Assembly: GCF_023053635.1 (NCBI RefSeq)
Contig: NC_086172.1
Location: 15,467,501-15,531,500, forward strand
Source: Elgaria multicarinata webbii
Taxonomy: Eukaryota; Chordata; Lepidosauria; Squamata; Anguidae
Direction of reading: 5' to 3'
DNA: 64,000 nt
The notes under the pieces were generated by a model. The model saw only the letters and a list, made by a program, of their open reading frames with translations, ran no database searches and was not told the origin of the DNA. Shown in pieces: positions 21,618 to 32,954 of this stretch. Each line of letters opens with the position of its first letter. Within the stretch, counting starts at the first letter, position 1. The translations under genes were made by a program, and so were the position numbers.

Positions 21618-23585
21618 ATCATAGAATCATAGAATCATAGAATGGTAGATTTGGAAGGGGACTATAAGACCATTGAGTTCAACCCTCTGCTCAATGCAGG
21701 AATCCACCCTAAAGCATCCCTGACAGATGGTTGTCTAGCTGCCTCTTGAACGCCTCTAGTGTGGGAGAGCCCACAACCTCCCTAGGTAACTGCTTCCATT
21801 ATCCTACTGCCATAACAGTAAGAAAGATTTTCCTGATGTCCAGCCGGAATCTGGCTTCCTGTAACTTGAGTCCATTATTCCGTGTCCTGCACTCTGGCAG
21901 GATCGAGAAGAAATCCTGGCCCTCCTCTGTGTGACAACCTTTTAAGTATTTGAAAAGTGCTATCATGTCTCCCCTCAATCTTCTCTTCTCCAGGCTAAAC
22001 ATGCCCAGTTCTTTCAGTCTTTCTTCATAGGGCTTTGTTTCCAGACCCCTGATCATCCTGGTTGCCCTCCTCTGAACATGCTCCAGCTTGTCTGTGTCCT
22101 TCTTGAATTGTGGAGCCCAGAACTGGATGCAATACTCTAGATGAGGCCTAAACAGGACCGAATAGAGAGGAACCAGTACCTCATGTGATTTGGAAGCTAT
22201 ACTTCTATTAATGCAGCCCAAAATAGCATCTGCCTTTCTTGCAGCCATATCGCACTGTTGGCTCATATTCAGCTTGTGATCTACAACAATTCCAGGATCA
22301 GTCTCATTTGTATTGTTGCTGACCCAAGTATCCTCCATCTTGTAACTATGCATTTGGTTTCTATTTCCTACATGTAGAACTTGGCATTTATCCCTATTAA
22401 ATGTCATTCTGTTGTTTTCAGCCCAGCGCTCCAGCCTATCAAGATCACTTTGAAGTTTGTTTCTGTCTTCCAGGGTATTAGCTATCCCACCCAAATTTGT
22501 ATTATCTGCAAATTTGATTAGTGTCACCTCCTCGTCCAAATCATTAATAAAAATGTTGAAGAGCACTGGGCCCAGGACTGAGCCTTGCGGTACCCCACTC
22601 GTTACATCCCCCCAGTTTGAGAAGGTACCATTGATAAGCACTCTTTGAGTGTGATTCTGTAGCCAACTATGAATCAACCTAATAGTTGTTCCATCTAGCC
22701 CACTTTTAGCTAGTTTGTAAATCAGAATATCACGGGGCAATTTGTCAAAAGCTTTGCTAAAGTCAAGATATATTACATGATACATCCACAGCATTCCCAC
22801 AGTCCACAAGTACCTCTGAGCTCACTCTGGCTGCCCGTTCCTCTCCCCATCCTCGTCCCCGTGTAGATGTCCCTTAGGACGCAGTTCATCGGGCCCTGGA
22901 GATTTGAACACATTCAAAGAAATTAGGTGTTCTGATTTGTTGATCAGTCTCACATTGCAATCCTGCTCCTTCAACTTCTGCTTCACTTTTTCCAGTGGGG
23001 TCATAGACCTGCTTTTGGGAGAAGACTGAGCCAAAGTAGGAATTGACCACTTCAGCCTTTTCTTTGTCCTCTGTTATCAATTTGCCATCCTCATTAAGCA
23101 GTTGAACCACCATTTCTTTCCTCTGTCTTTTACTGCTCACATATCTGAAGAAAGCCTTTTTATTGCTTTTAGCATCCCTCACTAATCTCAGCTCATTCTC
23201 AGCTTTAGCCTTCCTGATGCCATTTCGGCACTTTTGTGCCACCTGTCTGTACTCTTCTTTTGTAGCCTGGCCTTCCTTCCACTTCCTATATGTATCCTTT
23301 TTTTTTCCGGCTCATCTCTAAGCTTTTGGTGGAACAACATTGGTTTCCTCTGTTGTCTTCTATCTTTTCTCCTTGTTGGCATTATTTGTAATTGTGCCTT
23401 TCAAATTTCCTTTTTAAAAACGCTCACCCATCTTGCACTCCTTTTCTCATTAGGGCCACTTGCCATGGGACCTTAACTTATCATAGTTCTGAGTTTATTA
23501 AAATTAACTTTCCTAAAATCCAGAGTTCATGTATGGCTACACTCAGCTTTTGCTTCCTTTAAAATCAAGAATTCAAATATATTAT
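21618..23585 (-). mobile_element. CR1 LINE, copy 2, internally deleted
   Basis: The 3' end with (ATTCTATG)n lies at 21618. RT and C-terminus run from 22809 to 21799, and the linker/RT N-part from 23242 to 22886. Visible RT motifs are VIYLDFSKAFDKLP, SGVPQGSVLGPVLFNIF and an FADN box where FADD is expected. About 360 bp of the fingers, present in the plus-strand copy at 52376-52735, are missing. Their place is taken by about 70 bp of filler at 22800-22870. The 5' end stops at a (TTA)n tract. It is inactive. Confidence 0.9.
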
Positions 23586-23587
23586 TG

Positions 23588-23629
<42 letters not shown>

Positions 23630-23640
23630 TATATGCTACC
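23582..23640 (-). repeat. (TTA)n with L2-like tail remnant
   Basis: A TTA run followed by TTATATGCTACCTATCTTGG, which reads on the minus strand as an L2-type tail (…TAGGTAGCATATAAATAAT). It marks the 5' break of CR1 copy 2. Confidence 0.7.
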
Positions 23641-25369
23641 TATCTTGGCCAGGGTGGCACTCCTCCTGAAACACCAGGTTTGCTCTTTGTAGGTGCTGAC
23701 AAACGCAGCATTGTCACTGGAGATCTAACTTGAGAACCAATGAAGATGTTCCATGTCAGCAACATTCTGTCACCATTTTATATGTTCTTAAGCACCGTGG
23801 CTTCCAGAATGATCTCTACTTTGAGCTGCCTTTGAAGACAGTTGAATATTACAACTATAACAAAATGTGTCTGCCAGAAATTGTTTGTTTTGGTTTAAAA
23901 TAAATGTATAAAATATAGCTGCCAGGTTACTAAATGATGTTCTCATGAAGTAACCCAGCAGCTGTATTTTAAACCAAATGAAATTTCCAAGAACTTTTCA
24001 AAGACAACCTCATTGACAACATACTGCAGTAGTCTAATGGGTAGAGATAAATGGCCAGGCTGTTTCTGTCTAGGCAGGGTAACAGCTGGATCAACAGTGG
24101 TAACTGATGGAAGATGCTGCATGCCAGTTCTCTGAGTAGAAAAAGCCACTACCTTATTTTGGGGTGGACCATTTAGCTTCTAAACTGGTAGCGTAGGATC
24201 ATACAAATGAGATGATGATGATGATTTTCTTTTGATACTTTGGGTGTGTCTTTTGAAAAATAGAGTTCATGTATGACTACCATGCATAGAACCTACATCT
24301 ATGGAGGAAACATTTTCCAGATTATTTTACAAAATGATGTAGTGATGGAATTTAGGATAAAATTAAAGTACTGCCTTCTGGAAGGAAGATCTTTCCCAGG
24401 GTGCCGTTACTCCTTAGCACTGTACACAGAGAAATGACTTTGGATAATGACATTCTCCCCACCCCCACCCCCGTGATGAAAATGTCATAATGTGACATGA
24501 AAGATTAGAAATGCTTATGCCTACCCATGATTCAAATTGTGAACTTTATTGTGGTGCCCATTAATAGTGTGTGCATGAGGGAAGAATAAAGCAAAAAAGC
24601 AGATGGATTAAATGCAGACTTGCCTTCTCTGGCTGCCTATTTCACAAAAAAGTACCTACAAAAAGCCAGTATGTTAAGGTCTGAAGCAAACATAGTTGGG
24701 AGAAAAGATGAAATCAGCTAATAAGGAGCAGAGAATGTTCACATGAATTCTACCTAGACATGAAACCATCTGATTCCTTTACATCTGCTGAGAGCAGTTG
24801 CTAAATGTTCCTCCTCTCACAATTATGGTTGCTAGAATAAAGAAGGGTATAAAGTTAAAACTGGTGGCAGCAACAACTGCAGTCCACCTAGTGAGTATAC
24901 AGGGGTGTATTGAGTATGAGGTAAAAGTAGCCACAGAAGGACCCCTTTAGTCACAGTGCTTAGCTCTAGCTCACACACTGTCCAGTCTAGCTGCTAACTT
25001 TGCTTGTAGTTTCCACTGGGATCCTGAAGTGTTTCCTGTACAACAAGGGCTGCAGGACCTCTTTCATCCTGAAACCTGAATTCCATTTTGGAGAATCTCT
25101 CTGCAGTTCTGATTTACAGGGTTAATGGTAAAAAAAAATCACCCACAACCTGCCTTTTTGAAAGTCCTTGACTCAACTTGAACCTCAAATGGAAATGGCA
25201 GTTTTCTGAAATTTCTCAGCATATGTGCCTAGCATCTGAATAGGGCATAGCAAATTAGCTATGGAATTGTTTCAGTTTTGTTGTCAATTAAGGGCTAACT
25301 GAAGCAAGGTGCAATTCAGTGTGAAGAAAAGTGACCAACTCAAAAAGTGTCAGGGGAATTCTGTGAATT
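23641..25369. other. No recognisable feature
   Basis: Unique sequence without recognised repeats. A short ATG repeat lies at about 24211-24225. No supported gene was found. Confidence 0.55.
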
Positions 25370-26080
25370 ATAAACAAGATTCCGTTCAACCTGTTCTGGA
25401 GCAAATTACGCTCCCCTGAAGGAGCAGGTTCATAGCTTGGGGGTTCTCCTAAAACCATCTCTGTCACTTGAGGCCCAGGTGGCCTCGGTGACACAGAGTG
25501 CCTTCTCTCAGCTTTGGTTGGTGGCCCAGCTACACCCCTGTCTGGACAGGGATAACCTGGCTTCAGTTGTCTATGCTCTGGCAACCTCCTAGTTAGATTA
25601 CTGCAAAGCGCTCTATGTGGGGCTGCCTTTGAAGATGGTTCAGAAGCTGCCACTTGTGCAAAATGCAGCAGCCATATTGATAACAGGGAGAAAGAGGTTC
25701 GAACATATAAGACTGACTCTGGCCTGCTTATATTGGTTGCCTGTATGTTTCTGAGCCTGGTTCAAGGTGTTGGTTCTAACCTATAAAACTTTACATGGCT
25801 TGGGAATGCAGTATCTGATGAAACGCTTCTCACGACATGAACCTACCCATACACTATGCTCAACATCTAAGGTCCTCCTCCAGGTGCCTACTCTGAGGGC
25901 AGCTTGGAGGACAGCAGCAAGGGAGAGGCCTTCTCGGTGGTGGTCCCCCCAATTATGGAATTATCTCCCCAGCGAGACCCACATGGCACCAACATTGTTA
26001 TCTTTTCAGCACCAGGTCAAGACTTTTCTCTTTTTTCTTTTAATCAATCCCAGATGTTTTAATGTTTTAATTTTTTGTCA
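25370..26080 (+). mobile_element. L2 LINE 3' half, copy A (tail missing)
   Basis: Translation fragments match the L2 C-terminal region: DYCKALYVGLPLKMV-like, QNAAAILITGRKRFEH-like, then LVLTYKTLHGLGMQYLMKRF. It lacks the usual (AATA)n tail because copy B starts at about 26085. It is closely related to 53560-54424. Confidence 0.85.
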
Positions 26081-27224
26081 TCAAGATCCATTTCAATCAG
26101 GCTTCAGGCCTGGTTTTGGAATGGAAACCACTTTGGTCATCCTGTGGGATGACCTTTGCCAGGAGAGGGACAGGGGGAGTGCGACCCTGTTGATTCTCTT
26201 GGACCTCTCAGCGGCTTTCGATACCATCGAACATGGTATCCTTCTGGATAGGTTGTCTGAGCTGGGAGTTGGAGGCACTGTGTTGCAGTGGTTCCGCTTC
26301 TACTTGGATAGCCGATTCCAGAAGGTGGTACTTGGAGATTATTGCTCTGTGCCATGTCATTTAGGCCATGGGGTTCCACAGGGCTCTATTTTATCCCCTA
26401 TGCTGTTTAACATTTCCATGAAACTACTGGGAGAGGTTATCCGGAGATGTGGGTTGAGGTGCCATCAATATGCAGATGACACCCAGCTCTACCTCTCCTT
26501 TTCATCAAACCCAGGTGAGGCAGTGGCTGTTCTGAATCAGTGCCTGGGCACGGTAATGAACTGGCTGAGGGCCAATAAACTGAGACTCAGTCCAGACAAG
26601 ATGGAGGTACTGTTAGCGGGTGGTTCATCTGTCCAGCTAGGTGATGTTCACCCTGTTCTGGATGGGGTTGCACTCCCCCTAAAGGATCAGGTTCATAGTC
26701 TGGGGGTGCTCTTTGATCCAGAGCTGTCACTTGAGACACAGGTGAACTCAGTGGCAAAGAGCACCTTTTATCAGCTTAGGCTGATATACCGGCTGTGCCC
26801 TTTTCTGGATGGAGATAGCCTAGCTACAGTTATCTATGCTCTGATAACCTCTTGTTTGGATTACTGCAATGCGTTATACGTGGGGCTGCCTTTGAAAATG
26901 GTCCGGAGACTTCAACTGGTACAAAACAGGGCAGCACGTTTACTAACAGGGACTGGCCGCCGAGACCACATTACGCCAGTCCTTTTCCAGCTTCATTGGC
27001 TGCCAGTCCTGGTCCAGGCCCAATTCAAAGTGCTGGTATTAACATTTAAAGCCCTAAACGGCTTGGGGCCAGGCTCTGAAGGAACGCCACCTCCCGTATG
27101 TACCTGCCCGGACCCTAAGGTCATCCTCAGGGGTCCTTCTCCGGAGGTCTTTGCCAAAGGAAGTGAGGCAGGTGGCTACCAGGAGGAGGGCCTTCTCTGC
27201 TGTGGCACCCCGGCTATAGAATGA
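25767..27224 (+). mobile_element. 485-codon open frame fused across two L2 copies
   Basis: One uninterrupted frame starts in the C-terminus of copy A (LVLTYKTLHGLGMQ, residues 2-15; RWWSPQLWNYLPSE, about 57-70). It crosses the junction near residue 107 and continues as the RT of copy B. RT signs include FQSGFRPGFGMETTLVILWD, LDLSAAFDTIEHGILLDRL, GVPQGSILSPMLFNISM, the intact catalytic box YADDTQLY, and the L2 C-terminal block NRAARLLTGTGRRDHITPVL. A gene finder would call this a gene. It is a chance LINE chimera, and its first part is out of normal domain order. Confidence 0.85.
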
Positions 27225-27534
27225 GCTCCCTAAGGAGGTTCGCTTGGCACCTACATTATATTATTTTAGATGCCAGGTGAAGACCTTTTTATTCTCCCAG
27301 TATTTTAACAGTCTATAAATTAATTTTAACTTTGCTGTTTTAAATTTGTATTTTAAATTTGTATTTTTGCATTGCTGCTGTTTTTATCTTGGTTGTGTTT
27401 TTATATTGTATTTTACATTATGGTTGTATACTGTTGTTTTATACTTTGAATTGTCTTAATTTTGTAAACCGCCCAGAGAGCTTCGGCTACTGGGCAGTAT
27501 AGAAATGCAATAAATAAACAAATAAATAAATAAA
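26085..27534 (+). mobile_element. L2 LINE 3' half, copy B
   Basis: It begins at GATCCATTTCAATCAGG in the RT fingers, so it is 5'-truncated. It runs through an intact palm with YADD, thumb and C-terminus to the 3' end AACCGCCCAGAGAGCTTCGG and an (AATA)n tail. A second short tail follows at 27535-27576. This is the best-preserved L2 RT in the window and hence relatively young. Confidence 0.92.
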
Positions 27535-27801
27535 CTGCCCAGAGAGCTTTGGCTACGGGACGGTATAGAAATGTAAATCATTATCATCAGAGAATTATAA
27601 ACACTACATTTGAAAAAATGAGTCTAGGCCAATTCTCATAGTCCTGATGTGAGAGCCCAGGACATTTTGCTTTCAGAAGCAAAACAGCAAATGTTCCCTC
27701 TCCCTCACCTTGGTACATAGTACCTAAGATGGCCAAGTTATTTTGGCACCTGAAGAAGAAAATTCCCCAAGTGCTTCTCCCTTGGAGTAAAAATACAATA
27801 T

Positions 27802-27802
<1 letters not shown>

Positions 27803-27849
<47 letters not shown>
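27803..27849. repeat. (AAT)n microsatellite
   Basis: Pure AAT run. Confidence 0.95.
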
Positions 27850-28984
27850 TTAAAAAGTAACCATGTGCTGCCCATTCATGACATCCAAAATCAGCTGCCT
27901 CATTCTCCCTAATGGATATGTTCCTTCTCTTCAGGGAGCATATGCTGCGCTGGCTATGCCCTGGAAATGCCTTTGTCTGCCAATAGCTCCACATAGCAAC
28001 AGTAATGTCTGAGATCACACCACCAAATCAATGGCCATTGTGCAGCACAATCTGCCTGAAGAAGAAGGCTTTCAATGTGACCAGGCCAGGCCAGGGCTAG
28101 AGGTTCTCATAAGCGATGGCGGTCACATGGAGCTGCCATCACATAGAAGTATTTTCCACATCCTCTCATGTAAGGTTATAATGTGGCCGTCAGCCTTCAG
28201 TATTCAAACAGAGATATATTTTAAACGTGTGTTGTATGTAGTCCCCCTATCTATTCTGGTGTCTAAACCTGAACAGATTATTCTCTTAACAGAATTCAGG
28301 TGTGTGCTTTGCTATGTTTAGCAAAATGTGGCCTGCCAAGTTTTTAATTTTCTCTTCTTCCCCACCCCCCTCCCCACAAGGCAATAATTCAATGTGAAGT
28401 CTTCTTGTTGGATTATAAAGTCTCTAATAAGCTCTGTCAGCTTCTGCTAGCTTGGGCCACACACTGGATGATGTGGGTACTGAACTGTTAAACACAATAA
28501 ATCAAAGCTGCATTCTTTGTTCCCGAGCTCTTCTTTTGATGGGCATATTAAGTGGGGCAGCTGAGGATTCAGCCAAATCCATTTGCCAGCACAGTACAGC
28601 AACTGGAACGCATCTTACTGAAAGATAATCAAGAGCTTTTGTTACTGAAATGGGTTCGACTAACATGGCCTTACGCAAGCCCCCAGCCGCTCTCAGTCTC
28701 AACCCTGCAGTCTGCCATATGTAACTGACCTCCCTTAGAGGGCTTTGGTAAGATTTGTAATGATAACATATGCAAAGCATTTTGTGTTCTCTAAAGCATC
28801 ATATAAGTGGCAGTTCTGAGGACTTACAACAAGAATAAAAGAAATTGACACATAATACAATAAAGCAGTGAACAATAAAGAATGAAGGTATAAAAACAAG
28901 TGAAAAGGAAATTGGTTAGATCTGGAATGAATTAAAGGGCGCCGTGGGGGGGAGTCTCTACATGGCAAAATAGACATCAGGGAA
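27850..28984. other. No recognisable feature
   Basis: Unique sequence. Open frames on either strand show no domain. Confidence 0.55.
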
Positions 28985-30824
28985 GATGGCCCTCTCTGAG
29001 AGGGTATTTAGCTGAGGCACCATCACTGACAAATCCCTGAGGGTCTCAGAAGAAAATCTTAAGGTCCTGAAGATTCCTTTCAGCTATCCCCTCTGCTGGT
29101 TCTTCCCCCAACCAGATGTTTCCTGGCGGCCTTATCAGCTTGGCCTCGTGTCTGCTGCTGCTGCTGCTGCTGCTGAATGCCTGGTCAGTCCAAAACAAAA
29201 TCTCCCTCATCCATGATCTGATTGGGGATGAGGGGGCTGACCTGGTATGTATCACTGAGACCTGGGTGGGTGCACTGGGGGGGGGTAGTCTCACCCAGTT
29301 CTGCCCTCCTGGGTACTCGGTGCAGCACCAGCACAGACTCGAGGGCTGGGAAGGGGGCGTTGCTGTTGCCTATAGAAATACGATCTCCCTCTATAGGCCT
29401 CCTGTTCATTCAAGTGCTGGTCTTGAGTGTTTGATCTTTGTGTTGGGTACTCAAGACAGATTAGGGATTCTGCTGGTGTAACATCCACCCCGCTGCCCAA
29501 CAGTCTCCCTGCCTGAGCTGATGGAGGTTGTCTCGGACCTGGTGTTGAGAACCCCCAGGATGGTGGTTCTGGGGGATCTCAACTTCCATGCCGAGGCTGC
29601 TGTATCCAGAGTGGCTCAGGACTTCATGGGTGCCATGACAACCATGGGGCTATCTCAACATGTCATTGGCCCAACGTATGCAAAAGGACACATGCTTGAT
29701 CTGGTTTTCTCAACTGGACAGGAGGATGGTGATCTGAAAGTGGGGGAACTAACATCCACCCCCTTGTCATGGTCGGATAACCCTTTCCCCTCTGCAAGGG
29801 TGGGGGACCTATTAAAATGGTCTGCCCGCGGAGGCTAATGGAATCCGATGGATTCCAGAGGGCTCTGGGGGATTTTCATGTTGATATGGCCAGTGCTCCT
29901 GTCGAAGCCCAGGTCGCTCTGTGGAATGCAGAGATGACTCAGGCAGTTGACATGATCATGCCCAAGCATCCTCTCCCTCTGAGCAGAGCCCAGCCAGCTC
30001 TTTGGTATACACCTGAGCTGAGGGCAATGAAGCAAGAGGGTAGACGAGTAGAACGCAGGTGGAGGAAAACTCGTGCTGAGTCTGATTGAACATGGCTTAG
30101 AGCTCACTATCGAGCCTACTCTGTGGCGATGAGGGTGGCAAAGAGACAGTTCTTTTCCACCAGTATTGCATCTTCTCAGTGTCATCCAGTGGAGCTTTTC
30201 CGGGTGGTTCATGGCCTGTTACACTCTGGGCCAGGGCGAGAGATGGTGGAACCCTTGGTAGCACACTGTGACGAGTTTGCACGGCACTTTGAAGATAAAG
30301 TCACTCAGATTTGTCTTAAATTGGACACCACGCTTAATGCAGTTCCACTAGTAGAGGTGTTCAGAGCGCCATCTGGGCCAGTTTTTTTGGATGTGTTTCA
30401 GTTATTGAGGCCTGAGGATGTGGACAAGGTGCTTGGCCAAGTCCGGTCGACCACCTGTGTGCTTGATCCTTGCCCTTCATGGATTATTACATTAAATAAG
30501 GAGGGGATAGCCAGCTGGGTCCAGGAGGTTGTAAATGCCTCCTTGAGAGAGGGACTGGTGCTGGCCTTTTTAAAAGAGGCAGTACTCCTGAAAAAGCCAA
30601 ACCTGGACCAGGAAGATGCTAAAAACTATAGGCCGGTGGCAAACATCCCCTTCCTGGGCAAGGTGCTTGAGCGGGAGGTTGCAGGACAACTCTAGGCACT
30701 CTTGAATGAAATGGATTAGCTAGATCCATTTCAATCAGGTTTCAGGCCTGGCTTTGGAACAGAAACTGCCTTGGTCGCCCTGTGGGATGACCTCTGTCGG
30801 GAGAGAGAGACAGGGGGAGTGCGA
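28985..30824 (+). mobile_element. L2 LINE 5' half, copy C (endonuclease plus start of RT)
   Basis: The apurinic endonuclease is readable: NAWSVQNKISLIHDLIGDEG, then LVCITETW and GGVAVAYR in 29116-29481, and MVVLGDLNFHAEA plus HMLDLVFSTG in 29521-29838. The linker and RT start follow in 30123-30695 (FFSTSIASSQCHPVELFRVV, LKKPNLDQEDAKNYRPVANI, FLGKVLEREVAGQL), then FQSGFRPG at about 30727. It stops abruptly at 30824. The frame is broken in several places. A (CTG)n leucine run at 29152-29175 precedes the endonuclease. Confidence 0.9.
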
Positions 30825-30885
30825 CCCTCAACCACAATATCCTTCAGAATAAAGTGTATTGGAAGGACATAGTGAAAGTGCATTT

Positions 30886-30970
30886 CAGGACAACAGCATT
30901 TCAAAGGGAACACAGTATTCCCTTTGCACTGTGTTCCCTTTGAAGTGCTAATATTGTCCTGAGATGCTGT
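30886..30970. repeat. Short fold-back (CAAAGGGAACACAGT arms)
   Basis: AGGACAACAGCATTTCAAAG and GGAACACAGT are mirrored by ACTGTGTTCCCTTTGAAGTG and ATTGTCCT around a short loop. It is a hairpin of about 30-35-bp arms, possibly a MITE. Confidence 0.7.
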
Positions 30971-31387
30971 TAAGAAGGAGGGGAAGACCATTCAGGATGG
31001 GTGGGCTCCACACACACCCAGCTCACCAACCCCACCCAAGGAGGCCCAACCCCTGCCACCTGAAGCATCAGCCACTGCCACAGTTACCTTCTTCAGGAGT
31101 CACCTGGGCGGGCAGACAGGATTGCCCACCTCCCAATCACCAAGGGGAACGGCTTTAACTGGCCAAGGTTCCCCATGCTGCTCTTTGCCAGGGCAGGTAG
31201 TGGTCCTGGCTGGTGAAGCATGACCAGGTGGCGCATCCTGATAAGACTTCTCCACACACCAGCCAGCTTTTTGTCAGCAGTGTCAGGGGCCCTCTTTCTT
31301 CTGAGGATTTGGCATGGCGAGTCACCTCCCACAATGGGAGAGGCCATATGGGCAGTATTGGCCATGGAGATATTCTTTTGGAAAGGC

Positions 31388-31706
31388 TAGGGTGACTATA
31401 TGAAAAGGAGGACAGGGCTCCTGTATCTTTAACAGTTGCATAGAAAATGGAATTTCAGGAGGTGCCATTTGTATATATGGAGAACTTGGTGAAATTCCCT
31501 CTTCATCACAACAGTTAAAGCTGCAGGAGCTATACTAGAGTGACCATTTTAAAAGAGGGAAGGGCTCCTACAGCTTTAACTGTGGTGATGAAGAAGAAAT
31601 TTCACCAGGTTCTCCATATATACAAATGACACCTGCAGAAATTCCCTTTTCAATACAACTGTTAAAGATACAGGAGCCCAGTCCTCCTTTTCATATGGTC
31701 ACCCTA
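31388..31706. mobile_element. MITE with TAGGGTGACYATATG ends, copy 2
   Basis: Ends are TAGGGTGACTATATGAAAAG and CTTTTCATATGGTCACCCTA. The 319-bp interior matches copy 1 at 7045. It is flanked by a 7-bp direct repeat GAAAGGC (31381-31387 and 31707-31713), which may be the target duplication. Non-autonomous. Confidence 0.85.
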
Positions 31707-31713
31707 GAAAGGC

Positions 31714-32724
31714 CCACATGGATCAACACTGAGAAATGATGAAGAGAGAAGCTGTAAATAATAATTGAACATTGCCTTTGTTGAGCCTGACATCCATTCC
31801 TAGCAACATCCATTTAAGGCCTTAACCCTGAGATCTAGCCCAAATGAGGAGCAACATAAAATATATTCTACCTGAGTTGTTGCTCATTATTGAAATGGAG
31901 AAATTTTTTTGTCCCAGAGATAGGAGAGAGATGGGGCAGGATGTTTGATAGAGAAGGAAAGAGAGACTTGCCTTGGCATGCAAAAATCTCGGACAAACTA
32001 GATCTAATGGGAGAAACTGATTAGGACTGTGGTATCAGTGGGAGGGGCATTACTGCTTTTACTCCATACTTTTTTGCTGCTTAAAGTCTGCCTTCCCCAA
32101 GTATTTGCTCCAGAAAGAAAACTGGCACATTTCATATATCTTTCCTTATATTTTGCCATTCTCTGGTTTTTCTTTGAGTTTTCTCAGTTTGTCTAAAGTT
32201 GTCAACATTACATATGAATGCTGACATTCATTAAATTTCAGACCCACACAATAACAAATATTCCCAACTGTGTCATGTCTTTAGATTCTGAGCCTGAAGA
32301 TTAAAAATAAAAATATAGTTTCAGTGTAAAGCGAGCAACACTTAGGAAGCCGGCGGACAGAATAGTCAATTAAGAGACCCCTTTCTTGTGACTGCACCAT
32401 GTATAAATGCATTTTTTTCCTCAACTGGGGTTTAGTCCAGCTTATCTGGTGTTCTCTAAACAAGCTATTTATAGCATGCTCGTTTCTGGCCACTCACAGA
32501 AGTTTCCAGGTCAATTTAACGATGCTGCAATCAAACAGGAGGGCCTCCCGTAGTTCCCCTCCCACCCTGATTCCATTTTAAAATACATCACAGATAAGCT
32601 GGGGGGGGAAACTCCTAACGGCATGAAATTGGCAGCGTGTAAAGCTGGCATTGCGCTATGAACATGCCAAGGAAGTGAACGGAGGAAGAAGAGGGTAAAA
32701 TGCCTCCCTGCAACAATGGGTCGT
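31714..32724. other. No recognisable feature
   Basis: Unique sequence with no recognised repeat or gene. Confidence 0.5.
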
Positions 32725-32954
32725 AAATTATTTATTTATTTATTTATTTTGTTACATTTATATCCCACCCCATAGCCGAAGGTCTCTGGGCAGTTTACAG
32801 AAATTAAAACAGTGAACATTAAAAACAAATATACAAAATTTAAAAGCATAAAAAGCATAAAAACAGCCAATTATCCATTTAAAACAACTATTCTGGTGTC
32901 AGTTAAAAAAACTCAGCATATGCTGTTAAATGCCTGGCAGAAGAGAAAAGTCTT

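Noticed and set aside
29152-29175. CTG trinucleotide expansion
   Set aside because: Only about eight units, and it lies at the start of an L2 endonuclease region.
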